The notes beneath the pieces were generated by a model. It ran no database searches. It was not told the DNA's origin and saw only the letters and a program-made list of their open reading frames with translations. The position numbers were made by a program, and so were the translations under genes. This document shows positions 1 to 8,066 of a stretch of 64,000 nt of DNA, one piece after another (the first letter of the stretch is position 1; every line of letters begins with the position of its first letter). Source of the stretch: Nostocoides japonicum T1-X7 (lineage in GTDB: Bacteria; Actinomycetota; Actinomycetes; Actinomycetales; Dermatophilaceae); assembly GCF_001046855.1 (NCBI RefSeq), contig NZ_HF570958.1:162282-226281 (forward strand), in the 5' to 3' direction.

Positions 1-678
1 GAACGGGAAGTAGGCGCTGGTCAACTCCGGATGCCCCGCATCACAATGCAGACACTCCCGGTTGTTCTCCATCACCAGCTTCCAGTTACCCGCCTCCATC
101 AGATCCGTCTGATGCGCCACCTTCAACCCCGCCAACCGGTACGGCGCCAGATACGGCTCCAGAACCCCCGCCACCTCATCGAAATCCACCGGCGGCTCAT
201 CCGACAGACACACGAACACCAACCCCGCCAGACTCCGCACCGGCACCCGCCGCAACCCGAACGCCGACCGATCGAACCCCGGCTGCGAAGACTCGGCGAA
301 GATCAACGACCCATCCGTGCGATACGTCCACTGGTGATACGGACACACGAAGTTCCCCACCGCCCCACACGGATCATCCACGATCCGCGACCCCCGATGC
401 CGACACACGTTCAACAGCGCCGACACTCCCTCATCGTCATCCCGCACGATGATCACCGACGTCGACCCCACCTCCACCGTCACGAAGTCCCCCGGCTCCG
501 GAATCTCCGCCTCCGTCGCACAGAACAACCAATGCCGACCGAAGATCACCTCCAGATCCAGCGCATACACCTCCGCACTCGTGTAGAACCCCGACTCCAA
601 GCTGTACCCCGGCACACGCCGCGCCACCATCCCCTCGATATCCACGGACGCAGAGGCAGATCCAGACGAAGGGCTCAC
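1..678 (-). CDS. Rieske ring-hydroxylating oxygenase alpha subunit, C-terminus cut by window edge
   Basis: Non-haem iron oxygenase that would take electrons from a separate reductase. The 226 visible residues hold the Rieske 2Fe-2S motif: Cys92-x-His94 (VCRHRGS) and Cys112-x2-His115 (VCPYHQW). Near the cut end, ENNRECLHCDAGHPEL resembles the mononuclear-iron signature of quaternary-amine oxygenases (GbcA/CntA type). It resembles the complete oxygenase at 11828-13165 along its whole visible length, so the two are paralogues. I chose the GTG at 678 because GGGAG lies about 9 bases upstream; an in-frame ATG lies about 16 codons later. The frame is open to base 1. Substrate is unknown. Confidence 0.9.
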   Translation of the reverse strand, partial: MSPSSGSASASVDIEGMVARRVPGYSLESGFYTSAEVYALDLEVIFGRHWLFCATEAEIPEPGDFVTVEVGSTSVIIVRDDDEGVSALLNVCRHRGSRIVDDPCGAVGNFVCPYHQWTYRTDGSLIFAESSQPGFDRSAFGLRRVPVRSLAGLVFVCLSDEPPVDFDEVAGVLEPYLAPYRLAGLKVAHQTDLMEAGNWKLVMENNRECLHCDAGHPELTSAYFPF

Positions 679-787
679 AGGCACACTCCCGGGTTCTCGA
701 GGTGATGGGCAGGACCGACCGTGTTGTCACGCATTACGAAACAACAGCGCTATGCAGAACAAACGCTAGAACGTTCCCCGTCGCGGG

Positions 788-1567
788 TCAAGACGTCTCC
801 TGCGTCGAGGTCACGCGAGCGAGGACGCGATCCAGCACGCCGTCGTAGTGGTCGTATGCCCCGCTCTCCGTGAGCTCCCCATGCACCTGTTCGTTGAGCC
901 CGCCTGGAGTCATGAGGTAGTCGATCATCTCGGTGAACGTCTGGCCGGTCCGGGCCGTCTCGTTCGCCAGCCCGATGGCATACCCGGAGAGGAAGGCCCG
1001 GGCATCCGCATAGGGCAGTCCGTGGCGGACCAGCCACCGCGCCTGATGCTCGAGGACGGCGTAGAAGCTGGCCATCGTCGCGGTAACGGCCTGCAGCGCC
1101 TCGTACTGCGCCTCTTCGCCCACCTCGACGGCGGTCCCGAGCGCGGAGAAGATCGACGCGGCCACCTCGTCCGCCGGATGGATCGCCGTGCACCCCGTGC
1201 CGTCCGCCACGGCCGGGAGCGGGATGGCACGGACGACCCGCTCGACGGGACCTGCCAGGGCATGCAGCATCTCGATCGACAGGCCGGGGACGAAGCTGAT
1301 GACGTGATGGCGCGGCTCGAACTCCAGGTCCGAGAGCACCTGCGTCACGATCTGCGGTCTGACGGCCAGGCAGACGACGTCCGACGCCGTGAGCACCTCC
1401 TGGTTGCTGGCCGAGACGTGGATCCGCTCATCGAGCGCTGCGAGCTCCGCGGCGGTCTCGGCGTTCCGCGGAGACAGGGTGATCTGTGCGGGAGTGGAGC
1501 CGGAGCGGATGAGGCCGACGACGATCGCCTTGGCGATGACGCCGGTTCCGACGAATCCGATACGCAT
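788..1567 (-). CDS. Pyrroline-5-carboxylate reductase-like protein
   Basis: A 259-residue NAD(P)-binding protein of the ProC family, which reduces 1-pyrroline-5-carboxylate to proline in the cytoplasm. The N-terminus has a Rossmann glycine motif (GFVGTGVIA, residues 4-12). The C-terminal half resembles the helical ProC dimerisation domain, with a MTPGGLNEQ segment near the usual active-site loop. ATG at 1567 starts right at the Rossmann strand; a longer frame exists but runs through the next gene. It lies 44 bases downstream of the GlcG/HbpS gene on the same strand and probably shares its transcript. Since a house-keeping proC would normally sit elsewhere, this may be a paralogue acting on a related cyclic imine; that is inference. 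Confidence 0.8.
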   Translation of the reverse strand: MRIGFVGTGVIAKAIVVGLIRSGSTPAQITLSPRNAETAAELAALDERIHVSASNQEVLTASDVVCLAVRPQIVTQVLSDLEFEPRHHVISFVPGLSIEMLHALAGPVERVVRAIPLPAVADGTGCTAIHPADEVAASIFSALGTAVEVGEEAQYEALQAVTATMASFYAVLEHQARWLVRHGLPYADARAFLSGYAIGLANETARTGQTFTEMIDYLMTPGGLNEQVHGELTESGAYDHYDGVLDRVLARVTSTQETS

Positions 1568-1611
1568 ACCGTGCTGGTCCGGGGAAGGGGGCCCGCTGCG
1601 CCGGCGACCCG

Positions 1612-2013
1612 TCACAGGGCCGCGAGACCGGCCTCGGCCACGGCCTGGTCCTGCTCCCCCGAGCCTCCGCTCACGCCGAGTCCACCGACGACGACGCCGT
1701 CGCGGACGAGCGGCACGCCCCCGGCGAAGATCGCGACCCGGCCGCCGTTCGTCGTGTGGATGCCGAAGAACTGCTGGGTCGGCTGGGAGTTGTCGCCGAG
1801 GTCCTTGGTCTGGATGTCGAAGGCCTTCGCCGTCCATGCCTTGCTGATCGAGATGTCGATGCTGCCGATCCACGCCCCGTCCTGGCGGACGTGCGTGACG
1901 AGGTTGCCGCCGGCGTCGACGACGGCGATGTTCATGGGCTGGCCGATCTCGTCGGCCTTCTGCTCCACCGCGGCGACGACTGCTCGGGCATCGGCGAGGG
2001 TCAGTGCGGACAT
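1612..2013 (-). CDS. GlcG/HbpS family (DUF336) protein
   Basis: A 133-residue single-domain protein of the GlcG/HbpS family. Members include haem-binding HbpS and proteins encoded with glycolate or diol enzymes; no common enzymatic role is established. Visible family features are the N-terminal helix (LADARAVVAAVEQKADEIG), the VVDAGGNLV strand, and the C-terminal GGVPLVRDGVVVGGLGVSGG turn, the most conserved part. ATG 2013 is preceded by GGAGAG at good spacing. Transcribed toward the ProC-like gene, so the two are likely co-expressed. Confidence 0.85.
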   Translation of the reverse strand: MSALTLADARAVVAAVEQKADEIGQPMNIAVVDAGGNLVTHVRQDGAWIGSIDISISKAWTAKAFDIQTKDLGDNSQPTQQFFGIHTTNGGRVAIFAGGVPLVRDGVVVGGLGVSGGSGEQDQAVAEAGLAAL

Positions 2014-2153
2014 GGGTGCTCTCCTTGGCTGGGTCGTGCTGGATCGGGGTCTGGCCAGTCTCGACGAGACGTTCGGGTAGGTCCATCCCCGGATAGGGCA
2101 GGTGTCACCACCCGAACGGGTGGCTCCCGGATGTCGGCCAGTAGCCTGACCGC

Positions 2154-3461
2154 ATGTCCCGACCCGCACGTGGCACCGTGGCGGCGTCGAGCGCACGAGG
2201 CGTCGAGGTCTCGATGTTGGACGGTCTCGTGCGAGTCCTGCGCTCGCCGCTGTCGGAGGTCGCCGCCGAGTTCTCCCGCCTCCTCTCGCCGGTGGTCGGC
2301 CACAGCGCGCTCGTCATCCTCGCCGAGGACGACGTCGGTCAGCCCCGCAAGACGTTCGGCGCGTCGGACGTCGTCGCCGCGCTCACCCGGCCGACCCTCG
2401 AGGACATCCGAGCCGGCCTGGACCCCGGATCCCCGGCCCGACTGCAGATCCGCGTCGGGGGAGAACCGCGCACGGTCCTCGCGATCCTCGCCGGCACCGG
2501 CGCCGTGCTGGTCATCGTCGACCCCGGTGCAGAGGACGCCGACCGTGTGCTGCTGCCCCTGTGGCAGATCGTCGCCCTGCGGATCCACGAGTTCGCGCGC
2601 CAGGCCTCACCCGCATACCTCCTGGAGTCGCGAGCCATGTCCAGCGTCCGCGTCGAGGCGGTCGCCGAGCTCGCCGACCAGCACGCCACGACCTTGGAGT
2701 CGCTGCTCAGCGTGCTGCGCTCGTCCAGCCTCGACGACCACCAGGCGCGTCAGGCGGCCACCCGTCTCGCGACCGACGCCTCCATCCAGCTGCGCACGGC
2801 GACCGACCGGGTCCGCACCGCCGACGAGGAGCCGGTGACCCAGGCCTTCACCCGACTCCGGAGTGACCTCCTGCCGCTCCTGCGCTACCGGGATGTCGAC
2901 GTCCAGTTCGTCGAACCCCCGGTGGACGGTCGCCCGCTGCCGAGCGAGGTCGCCCATGGCGCACGGGCGGTCGTCCGTGGAGCGATCCTGGCCATGGTGG
3001 ACCAGCCGAACGTCTCCCGGATCCGGGTGCAGTGGGACTGCGACGGCAAGAACCTGCTCATCGACCTCCGCGACGACGGCACGTCGGGACTGGCCCCCGA
3101 CAGCCATCAGGTCCAGCCGCTCAGCGGGCGCGTCACCGCCTTGAGGGGCTCGCTGTCCATCACGACGACGGAAGGCTGGGGATCGGAGATGGCGGTCGTC
3201 CTCCCGTTGGACCCTCCGTCGATCCAGGCCGACGACCTCGTTCCGTGGGGTCTGGCCCCGCGGGAGCTCGAGGTGGTCCGGCTCATCGCCGACGGAATGG
3301 GCAACCGCGCCATCGCCGAGTGTCTCGGGATCAGCGAGAACACCGTCAAGTTCCACGCGTCGAAGATCTTCCGCAAGCTCGGCGTGACGTCAAGGGCCCA
3401 GGTCGCCGCCCGGGTGAGCCACCGGCGAGCCGCCTTCCAGGCCGGCATCCGGGTCCGGTGA
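2154..3461 (+). CDS. LuxR-type regulator with a histidine-kinase-like ATPase domain
   Basis: A 435-residue regulator. The last ~70 residues are a LuxR/FixJ helix-turn-helix (PRELEVVRLIADGMGNRAIAE, then NTVKFHASKIFRKLGVTSR). Before it, roughly residues 225-350, is a region with GHKL-ATPase character: a long helix, a strand, an RDDGTSGL segment like a degenerate G1 box, and a GWGSEMAVVLPL ending typical of HATPase_c domains. No H-box histidine followed by Asp/Glu is visible, so it is probably not an active kinase. The N-terminal ~200 residues may be a GAF-like sensor. It is divergent from the GlcG/HbpS-ProC pair and is a candidate regulator of it. Start ATG 2154 has only a weak ribosome site. 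Confidence 0.8.
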   Translation: MSRPARGTVAASSARGVEVSMLDGLVRVLRSPLSEVAAEFSRLLSPVVGHSALVILAEDDVGQPRKTFGASDVVAALTRPTLEDIRAGLDPGSPARLQIRVGGEPRTVLAILAGTGAVLVIVDPGAEDADRVLLPLWQIVALRIHEFARQASPAYLLESRAMSSVRVEAVAELADQHATTLESLLSVLRSSSLDDHQARQAATRLATDASIQLRTATDRVRTADEEPVTQAFTRLRSDLLPLLRYRDVDVQFVEPPVDGRPLPSEVAHGARAVVRGAILAMVDQPNVSRIRVQWDCDGKNLLIDLRDDGTSGLAPDSHQVQPLSGRVTALRGSLSITTTEGWGSEMAVVLPLDPPSIQADDLVPWGLAPRELEVVRLIADGMGNRAIAECLGISENTVKFHASKIFRKLGVTSRAQVAARVSHRRAAFQAGIRVR

Positions 3462-3494
3462 CGGGCCGACGACGTTCTCGGGCCCTGGCCGCGC

Positions 3495-4289
3495 TCAGCC
3501 GTGCTTGACGTGACCGGCGCGCCAGGAGATCGTGGCGGCCGCCGATGCCAGCGGCTCCAACAGACCGGGGACGGAGCGCTCGTTGACCCGGAACGCCGGC
3601 CCGGAGATGGTGATGGCCGCCACGACCTGCTCGGTGAGGTCGCGGATCGGCATCGCCACCGCGGCCAGCCCGACCTCGTACTCCTCGTAGGTCGTCGCAT
3701 ACCCGACATCGCGAACCTGGTCCAGCTGTGCGGCGAGCTCGCCGGGGTCGGTGATGGTCTCCGGCGTGTGGGCGATCAACGGCTCGCGGAGGAATTCGGC
3801 GATCCGATCCCTCGGCATGCTCGCGAGGAAGACCTTCCCCACCGCGGTCGCATGGAGCGGCTGCCGCTTCCCGACCCAGTCGATCGCCATGACGGCCGCG
3901 TCGCCCAGCGCCTGGTCGACGGTGAGCACCTCCGTCCCGTCGGGGACCGCGACGTTGACCGTCTCCCCCACCTCCAGCGCCAGCTGCTGGCACACCGCGT
4001 GGCTCATCTTCGCGATGCTCCGGACCCTCGCGGAGCCGGCCGCCAGGAGCACCGCGGTGTACCCGATGGCGTACTTGCCCCGCTCGGAGTCCTGTTCGAC
4101 GAGGCCGCGGGCCTCCAGGGTCGTCAGCAGGCGGAAGGCGGCCGACTTGGAGATGCCCAGCTCACCGGCGATCTCGGTGACCCCCGCCATCCCCGCCTTC
4201 GCGAGCAGCTCGAGGATCGACACCGCGCGATCGACGGACTGCACGGCCGGATCGCGGCGTCGAGTGTCGTCCGGCATGTCGCGAACCAT
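3495..4289 (-). CDS. IclR-family transcriptional regulator
   Basis: A 264-residue regulator, normal length for IclR. The N-terminal winged helix reads VDRAVSILELLAKAGMAGVTEIAGELGISKSAAFRLLTTLE (split here only for description). The C-terminal effector domain shows the usual ATAVGKVFLA segment and VAMPIRDLTEQVVAAITISGP. It follows the cysteine-synthase-like gene by about 50 bases on the same strand, so it may control that gene. ATG 4289 and ATG 4277 are both possible starts. A 12-bp perfect palindrome (ACCCGGCCGGGT, 4291-4302) lies just upstream of the first and could be an autoregulatory site. Confidence 0.9.
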   Translation of the reverse strand: MVRDMPDDTRRRDPAVQSVDRAVSILELLAKAGMAGVTEIAGELGISKSAAFRLLTTLEARGLVEQDSERGKYAIGYTAVLLAAGSARVRSIAKMSHAVCQQLALEVGETVNVAVPDGTEVLTVDQALGDAAVMAIDWVGKRQPLHATAVGKVFLASMPRDRIAEFLREPLIAHTPETITDPGELAAQLDQVRDVGYATTYEEYEVGLAAVAMPIRDLTEQVVAAITISGPAFRVNERSVPGLLEPLASAAATISWRAGHVKHG

Positions 4290-4340
4290 AACCCGGCCGG
4301 GTCACATCGACGACGAGCCGGATCGCATGCGGGGCGGTGA

Positions 4341-5267
4341 TCAGGGGTGGGAGAGCATAACGGGCAGTCCGTGACCCGTCAGCCAGTCCTCGTCCTGCCA
4401 GGTCTCCAGATAGCGATCACCGGCGTCGGCGAGAAGCGCGCAGACCGTCCGGCCCGGGTTGTCGCGCAGGTATGCCAGGGCCGCGCCGATCGCGGTCCCC
4501 GACGAGCTGCCCACCCTGATGCCCGCCTCGCGCAACACCGCCAGGTGGGCGGCACTCTCCAGGTCGTCGATCTCGTAGGCGCCGTCCAGCACGTCGAAGT
4601 CGAGAAGCGGGGGCAGGAAGTCACCGCCGATGCCTTCGACCAGGTACGGGCCGCCCTCGACCTGCTCACCCCTCAGGTGCGCCGCGAGGATGCTGCCCAC
4701 CGGATCCGCCAGGACGATCTCGATGCCCGGTCGACGCCGCTTGAGTGCGCGGCCGACGCCCGTCAGCGTGCCGCCCGTCCCGGCGCCCGCAACGAAGCAG
4801 TCGAGCCCGTCCCCCACCTGCGCGAGGATCTCCGGTCCCGTGCCCTCGGCATGGGCGGCGACGTTGGCCGGGTTGTTGAACTGGTCGACGTACCAGACGC
4901 CCTCCTCGGCTCCGAGCCGCTGGGCCACGTTGATGAAGTTGGCCGGGGAGTCCAGCCCGACGCAGGGGCACAGCACCACCTCGGCTCCCGCCTCCTCCAT
5001 CCGGCGCACCTTGCCGGGGCTCATCTTCCGGCTCATCGTGATGATGACCCGTTTGCCCAGCTCACGCCCCGCGACGGCGAGCGAGATGCCGGTGTTCCCG
5101 CCGCTGGCCTCGACCACGGTGTGCGCCTGGTCGGTGCGGGGATCGTCGACCATCCACCGCACGGGCCGGTCCTTCACCGAACCGGTCCGGCTCTCGTTCT
5201 CCAGCTTCGCGAGCAACGTCCCCTCGACGCCGAACAGCTCGGTCAGGTCCACAACGGGTGTGGTCAT
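4341..5267 (-). CDS. Cysteine synthase/cystathionine beta-synthase family PLP enzyme
   Basis: A 308-residue fold-type II PLP enzyme. The PLP-binding lysine is in SVKDRPVRW, the phosphate loop is SGGNTGI, and the glycine loop is AGTGGTLTG. A C-terminal GSSSGTAIGAAL matches the serine that contacts the PLP pyridine. These are the hallmarks of O-acetylserine sulfhydrylase and cystathionine beta-synthase catalytic domains; no CBS regulatory domain is present. The exact substrate cannot be told from sequence. ATG 5267 has GGGAG about 5 bases upstream. An IclR regulator follows downstream in the same direction. Confidence 0.85.
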   Translation of the reverse strand: MTTPVVDLTELFGVEGTLLAKLENESRTGSVKDRPVRWMVDDPRTDQAHTVVEASGGNTGISLAVAGRELGKRVIITMSRKMSPGKVRRMEEAGAEVVLCPCVGLDSPANFINVAQRLGAEEGVWYVDQFNNPANVAAHAEGTGPEILAQVGDGLDCFVAGAGTGGTLTGVGRALKRRRPGIEIVLADPVGSILAAHLRGEQVEGGPYLVEGIGGDFLPPLLDFDVLDGAYEIDDLESAAHLAVLREAGIRVGSSSGTAIGAALAYLRDNPGRTVCALLADAGDRYLETWQDEDWLTGHGLPVMLSHP

Positions 5268-5407
5268 GGCGCTCCCGAGGGTCGGGTCGTGGATGGCATC
5301 GGACGGTGGAACCCTATCGATGGGCCATCGGGAACGGGCCTGGCGACCACTCGTGGGTCCGCCCGATCGGGATCTCGTGCGGTCGCCCGGGCGCCGGCAT
5401 CCGCGCG

Positions 5408-6058
5408 TCAGTAGGCCACGCTGAAGCGGCTGCGCCGGTGGACCGGCTCCTCGATCTCCGCCACCACCGCCTGGGCGAAGTCCGCCCCGGAGACGAACGA
5501 GCTGCCCTCCTCATCGACGAGGAGGACGTCGCCGCCGATCCGGTAGCTGCCGGTCGGCACGCCGGGGTTCACGCCCCCGAATGCGGCCGCGGGGCTGACG
5601 AAGAACCAGTCCAGGTCCTGCGCGCCACCGCGCAGGTCCTCGAGCACGCCGTCGAGCTCCCGGGCCTCTTCCCGGTACTCCTCCGGGAAGTCGGCGGTGT
5701 CGACGAGCTTCGGACCGTCCTCGGTGACGAGCAGCGAGCCGGCACCGCCGACGACACCGAACCGAACGCCCCGGGCGGCCGCGAGCCGCGCCACCGTCGC
5801 CTCGATCGCCCGGAGCACTCCGGGGCCCGAGAGGTCACCGCGCGGCGCCAGCGCACTGACCACGACATCCGCGTCATCGACGGCGGCAGCCAGGGTCGCC
5901 TCCGAGGCGACGTCACCGGTGCGATAGTCGACGCCCGCGACCGGCACCGTCGGGATGGTGCGGCTGTACGACACCACCGCGTGTCCCGCTGCCGCCGCCG
6001 CGGCGACGATGTTGCCGCCCGCATACCCTGTGCCGCCCAGGACGACGATGTTGACCAT
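5408..6058 (-). CDS. Atypical SDR / NmrA-like NAD(P)-binding protein
   Basis: A 216-residue Rossmann protein starting directly with MVNIVVLGGTGYAGGNI, the GxxGxxG motif of atypical SDRs that bind NAD(P)H. No YxxxK catalytic pair is evident, so it may be a redox sensor or flavin/biliverdin-reductase-like enzyme. ATG 6058 is chosen over the longer frame because GGAG precedes it and the Rossmann strand begins at once. It is divergent from an HxlR regulator across about 140 bases holding repeated elements. Pairs of this kind are commonly repressed by the HxlR partner and induced by electrophiles or quinones; that is inference here. Confidence 0.85.
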   Translation of the reverse strand: MVNIVVLGGTGYAGGNIVAAAAAAGHAVVSYSRTIPTVPVAGVDYRTGDVASEATLAAAVDDADVVVSALAPRGDLSGPGVLRAIEATVARLAAARGVRFGVVGGAGSLLVTEDGPKLVDTADFPEEYREEARELDGVLEDLRGGAQDLDWFFVSPAAAFGGVNPGVPTGSYRIGGDVLLVDEEGSSFVSGADFAQAVVAEIEEPVHRRSRFSVAY

Positions 6059-6109
6059 GACCACTCCTTCGTCGGTTGCATCGGGTCCCCTCCGGGAGCC
6101 CGCCGCAGT

Positions 6110-6179
6110 TACCGTAGGCGAGTCACTCTCCGGTAGGAAGTGCGCACTTTCGAGTGAGCCACTCACTCCGCGGTAGGAA
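6110..6179. promoter_or_regulatory. Candidate HxlR operator region with a duplicated 16-bp element
   Basis: Between the divergent NAD-binding gene and the HxlR gene are two copies of cactcNNcggtaggaa at 6124-6139 and 6164-6179. Start-to-start spacing is 40 bp, about four helical turns. Between them is the inverted repeat gagtg-agc-cactc (6152-6164). TACCG at 6110-6114 mirrors CGGTA in the first copy. This layout suits two dimers on one face of the helix, repressing both promoters. The role is inferred from position. Confidence 0.55.
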
Positions 6180-6197
6180 TCAGGAGGTATGCCGACG

Positions 6198-6605
6198 ATG
6201 TCCGAGCTCGCGTGGGATCCGTACGATCGCGACTGCCCGACGCGTCAGCTGTTGGACCGCATCGGTGACCGCTGGACCGTCCTGGTCATCAACACCCTCG
6301 ACGACGGCCCGCGTCGCTACTCCGAGCTCGCTCGCCGCATCGACGGGATCTCCCAGAAGATGCTCGCCCAGACCCTGCGCACCCTGGAGTTCGACGGGCT
6401 CGTGACCCGCACGGTCTATCCGGAGGTCCCGCCGCGCGTGGAGTACGCCCTCACCGACCTCGGCCGATCGCTGCAGGAGCCGCTGGCCGCGCTCGAGGAG
6501 TGGGCCACCGCCCACATGGCGCGGGTGCTCGACGCCAGGCGGGCACATCGTGCGCGGATCGTGGACGCCTCAGGCTCAGGACGGCCCGGTCCGACCCAGC
6601 CGTAG
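6198..6605 (+). CDS. HxlR-family winged-helix regulator
   Basis: A 135-residue MarR-like regulator. The family pattern is clear: CPTRQLLDRIGDRWTVLVI, then RRYSELARRIDGISQKMLAQ (recognition region), LEFDGLVTR and the wing VPPRVEYALTDLGRSL. I chose ATG 6198: AGGAGG ends only one base before the earlier in-frame ATG at 6189 but 10 bases before 6198. Cys in the N-terminal RDCP could be the redox-sensing cysteine known in several HxlR proteins. It probably represses the divergent gene and itself. The last 30 bases overlap the convergent gene at 6576-7004. Confidence 0.88.
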   Translation: MSELAWDPYDRDCPTRQLLDRIGDRWTVLVINTLDDGPRRYSELARRIDGISQKMLAQTLRTLEFDGLVTRTVYPEVPPRVEYALTDLGRSLQEPLAALEEWATAHMARVLDARRAHRARIVDASGSGRPGPTQP

Positions 6606-7004
6606 GTTGAGCAGCGTGTCGAGTGCGACCGAGTCGCCGTCGCGTCCTCCGTGCCCGACCTGCAACGGCGGCGGCGTGGGATCGAGGTGGACCGTCCGCC
6701 AGCGGCCGAACCGCTCCGGCGGGACGACGAGGACGTAGAAGCGGCCGTCGACCCCGATGCCGACCGACCTGTCGTTGCGCAGGTACCAGCCCACGACGGT
6801 GGTCCGGTAGCGCCCACGTCCGTTCCACGGGCGGGCCGTCAACACCTCGGTCGCCAGGCCCGACCGGCTGGCCTCCGCGACGAACCGGTCGATCAGGACC
6901 TGGGCCTTGGCCGACTCTCGTTCGGCCCGCCGGCGTTGCGCGGCGACGTGGTAGTCGGCCCGCTCGGCTGCCTCGTCCCGGCGCCGATCCCGGTCCGCAC
7001 CCAT
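6576..7004 (-). CDS. Conserved hypothetical actinobacterial protein
   Basis: A 142-residue protein of unknown function. The first ~45 residues are charged and predicted helical (many Arg, Glu, Ala; could be a coiled coil). The rest looks like a compact beta-rich domain: TEVLTARPWNGRGRYRT, VVGWYLRNDRSVGIG, DGRFYVLVV. No signal peptide or membrane segment. Its 3' end overlaps the HxlR gene tail-to-tail by 30 bases. The codon pattern supports real coding on this strand, but I cannot name a family. Confidence 0.6.
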   Translation of the reverse strand: MGADRDRRRDEAAERADYHVAAQRRRAERESAKAQVLIDRFVAEASRSGLATEVLTARPWNGRGRYRTTVVGWYLRNDRSVGIGVDGRFYVLVVPPERFGRWRTVHLDPTPPPLQVGHGGRDGDSVALDTLLNLRLGRTGPS

Positions 7005-7051
7005 CGATACCTCCGATCACGTCTCGCCGGCCGGACGGCGACGATGCGACG

Positions 7052-7489
7052 TCAGCTCTTCCGCAGGTCCTCGGCAAGCATCACGATGATGCCGCTGGGC
7101 CCGCGGACGTAGGTGAGCTTGTACATGTCCTCGTAGATCGCGACGCCGCGCAGCGGGTGGCAGCCGTGCCTCGCGGCGATCTCGAGGGATTGCTCGATGT
7201 CGTCGACCGCGAAGGCTACCCGGTGCATGCCTATCTCGTGGGGGCGCGTGGGTTCGGTCTCGATCGCATCGGGATGGATGTACTCGAAGAGCTCGAGGCG
7301 TCCGTTGCCGTCCGGGGTCTGGAGCATGGCGATCCTGGCGTGGTTCCCGTCGAGACCGACGGCCGTGTCGGCCCACTGTCCGCTCACCTCGTCGCGGCCC
7401 AGGACGGTCAGCCCCAGGTCGGTGAAGAAGGAGATGGCGGCGTCGAGGTCACGGACGGCGATGCCGACGTTCTCGAGTCTGATGGGCAT
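7052..7489 (-). CDS. VOC-family protein, methylmalonyl-CoA epimerase-like
   Basis: A 145-residue glyoxalase/VOC protein with two beta-alpha-beta-beta-beta modules: LENVGIAVRDLDAAISFF and GMHRVAFAVDDIEQSL. Candidate metal ligands are the Glu in GRLELFEY, the His in GMHRVAF and the terminal strand IIVMLAED. The family includes methylmalonyl-CoA epimerase, glyoxalase I and extradiol dioxygenases. The FFTDLGLTVLGRDEV opening is closest to the epimerase/lactoylglutathione lyase type. ATG 7489 starts right at the first strand. No operon partner is evident. Confidence 0.75.
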   Translation of the reverse strand: MPIRLENVGIAVRDLDAAISFFTDLGLTVLGRDEVSGQWADTAVGLDGNHARIAMLQTPDGNGRLELFEYIHPDAIETEPTRPHEIGMHRVAFAVDDIEQSLEIAARHGCHPLRGVAIYEDMYKLTYVRGPSGIIVMLAEDLRKS

Positions 7490-7595
7490 GGCTTTCACGC
7501 TAGCCCCACTCGGTGTTCGTCGGCAGCCTCGACCGGCCACCCCGCGGCGTCCCCACGCGCCCGGTCGGTGAGGATGGAAGAACGTCGAGACGTGA

Positions 7596-7622
7596 TGTCG
7601 AAGACCCGGGTGGCCGTTCGAC
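7596..7622 (+). promoter_or_regulatory. Putative ECF42 autoregulated promoter
   Basis: TGTCGA at 7596-7601, a 17-base spacer, then CGAC at 7619-7622, 46 bases upstream of the YCII start codon. From memory, ECF42 sigma factors recognise TGTCGA in the -35 region and CGA/CGT-type bases in the -10 region. That is exactly what is seen upstream of this YCII-ECF42 pair. Confidence 0.65.
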
Positions 7623-7668
7623 GTAGGTGCACCACGTACCCGCCCACCAACCCGTAGGAGTGATCGAG

Positions 7669-8043
7669 ATGCCGCGTTTCATGGGATTCGTGAGAATGGA
7701 AGAAGGCGTCGGTACGCCGCCGCAGGCGCTGTTCGAGGCGATGGACGCCTACATCGGCGAGCGGGCCTCGAGCGGCGTGTTCGTCGACGGGGGCGGCCTG
7801 TACGGCACCGAGGACGCCGTGAACTTCGTCGTCCGTCAGGGAGAGATCAGCAGGGTCGACGGACCGTATGCCGAGGCGAAGGAGGTCGTCGGCGGCTGGT
7901 CGATCCTCCAGTACGACAGCCTCGAGGAGGCTGTCGCCGACCAGCAGTCGTTCGCCGAGCTGCACGCGAAGTACTGGCCCGAGGTCACGGTCATCTCGAC
8001 CCTGCGCCAGATCTCCACCGGCCCTGAGGCACCCGGCGACTGA
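7669..8043 (+). CDS. YCII-related (DGPF-domain) protein, ECF42 partner
   Basis: A 124-residue YCII-fold protein. Family signs are the N-terminal MPRFMGFVRMEE, the GVFVDGGGLYG strand, the VDGPYAEAKEVVGGW core (the DGPF-like motif) and a terminal helix over the sheet. The role is unknown, but genes of this family nearly always accompany ECF42 sigma factors. It lies 23 bases upstream of the sigma gene with AGGAG before ATG 7669. A promoter matching the sigma factor's own consensus precedes it, so both genes probably form an autoregulated operon. Confidence 0.9.
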   Translation: MPRFMGFVRMEEGVGTPPQALFEAMDAYIGERASSGVFVDGGGLYGTEDAVNFVVRQGEISRVDGPYAEAKEVVGGWSILQYDSLEEAVADQQSFAELHAKYWPEVTVISTLRQISTGPEAPGD

Positions 8044-8066
8044 CGGGGACTCACTACGCTGGCCAC

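Noticed and set aside
31-705. Long plus-strand frame rich in His, Arg and Pro
   Set aside because: Antisense shadow of the Rieske gene; the minus strand carries the clear 2Fe-2S motif.
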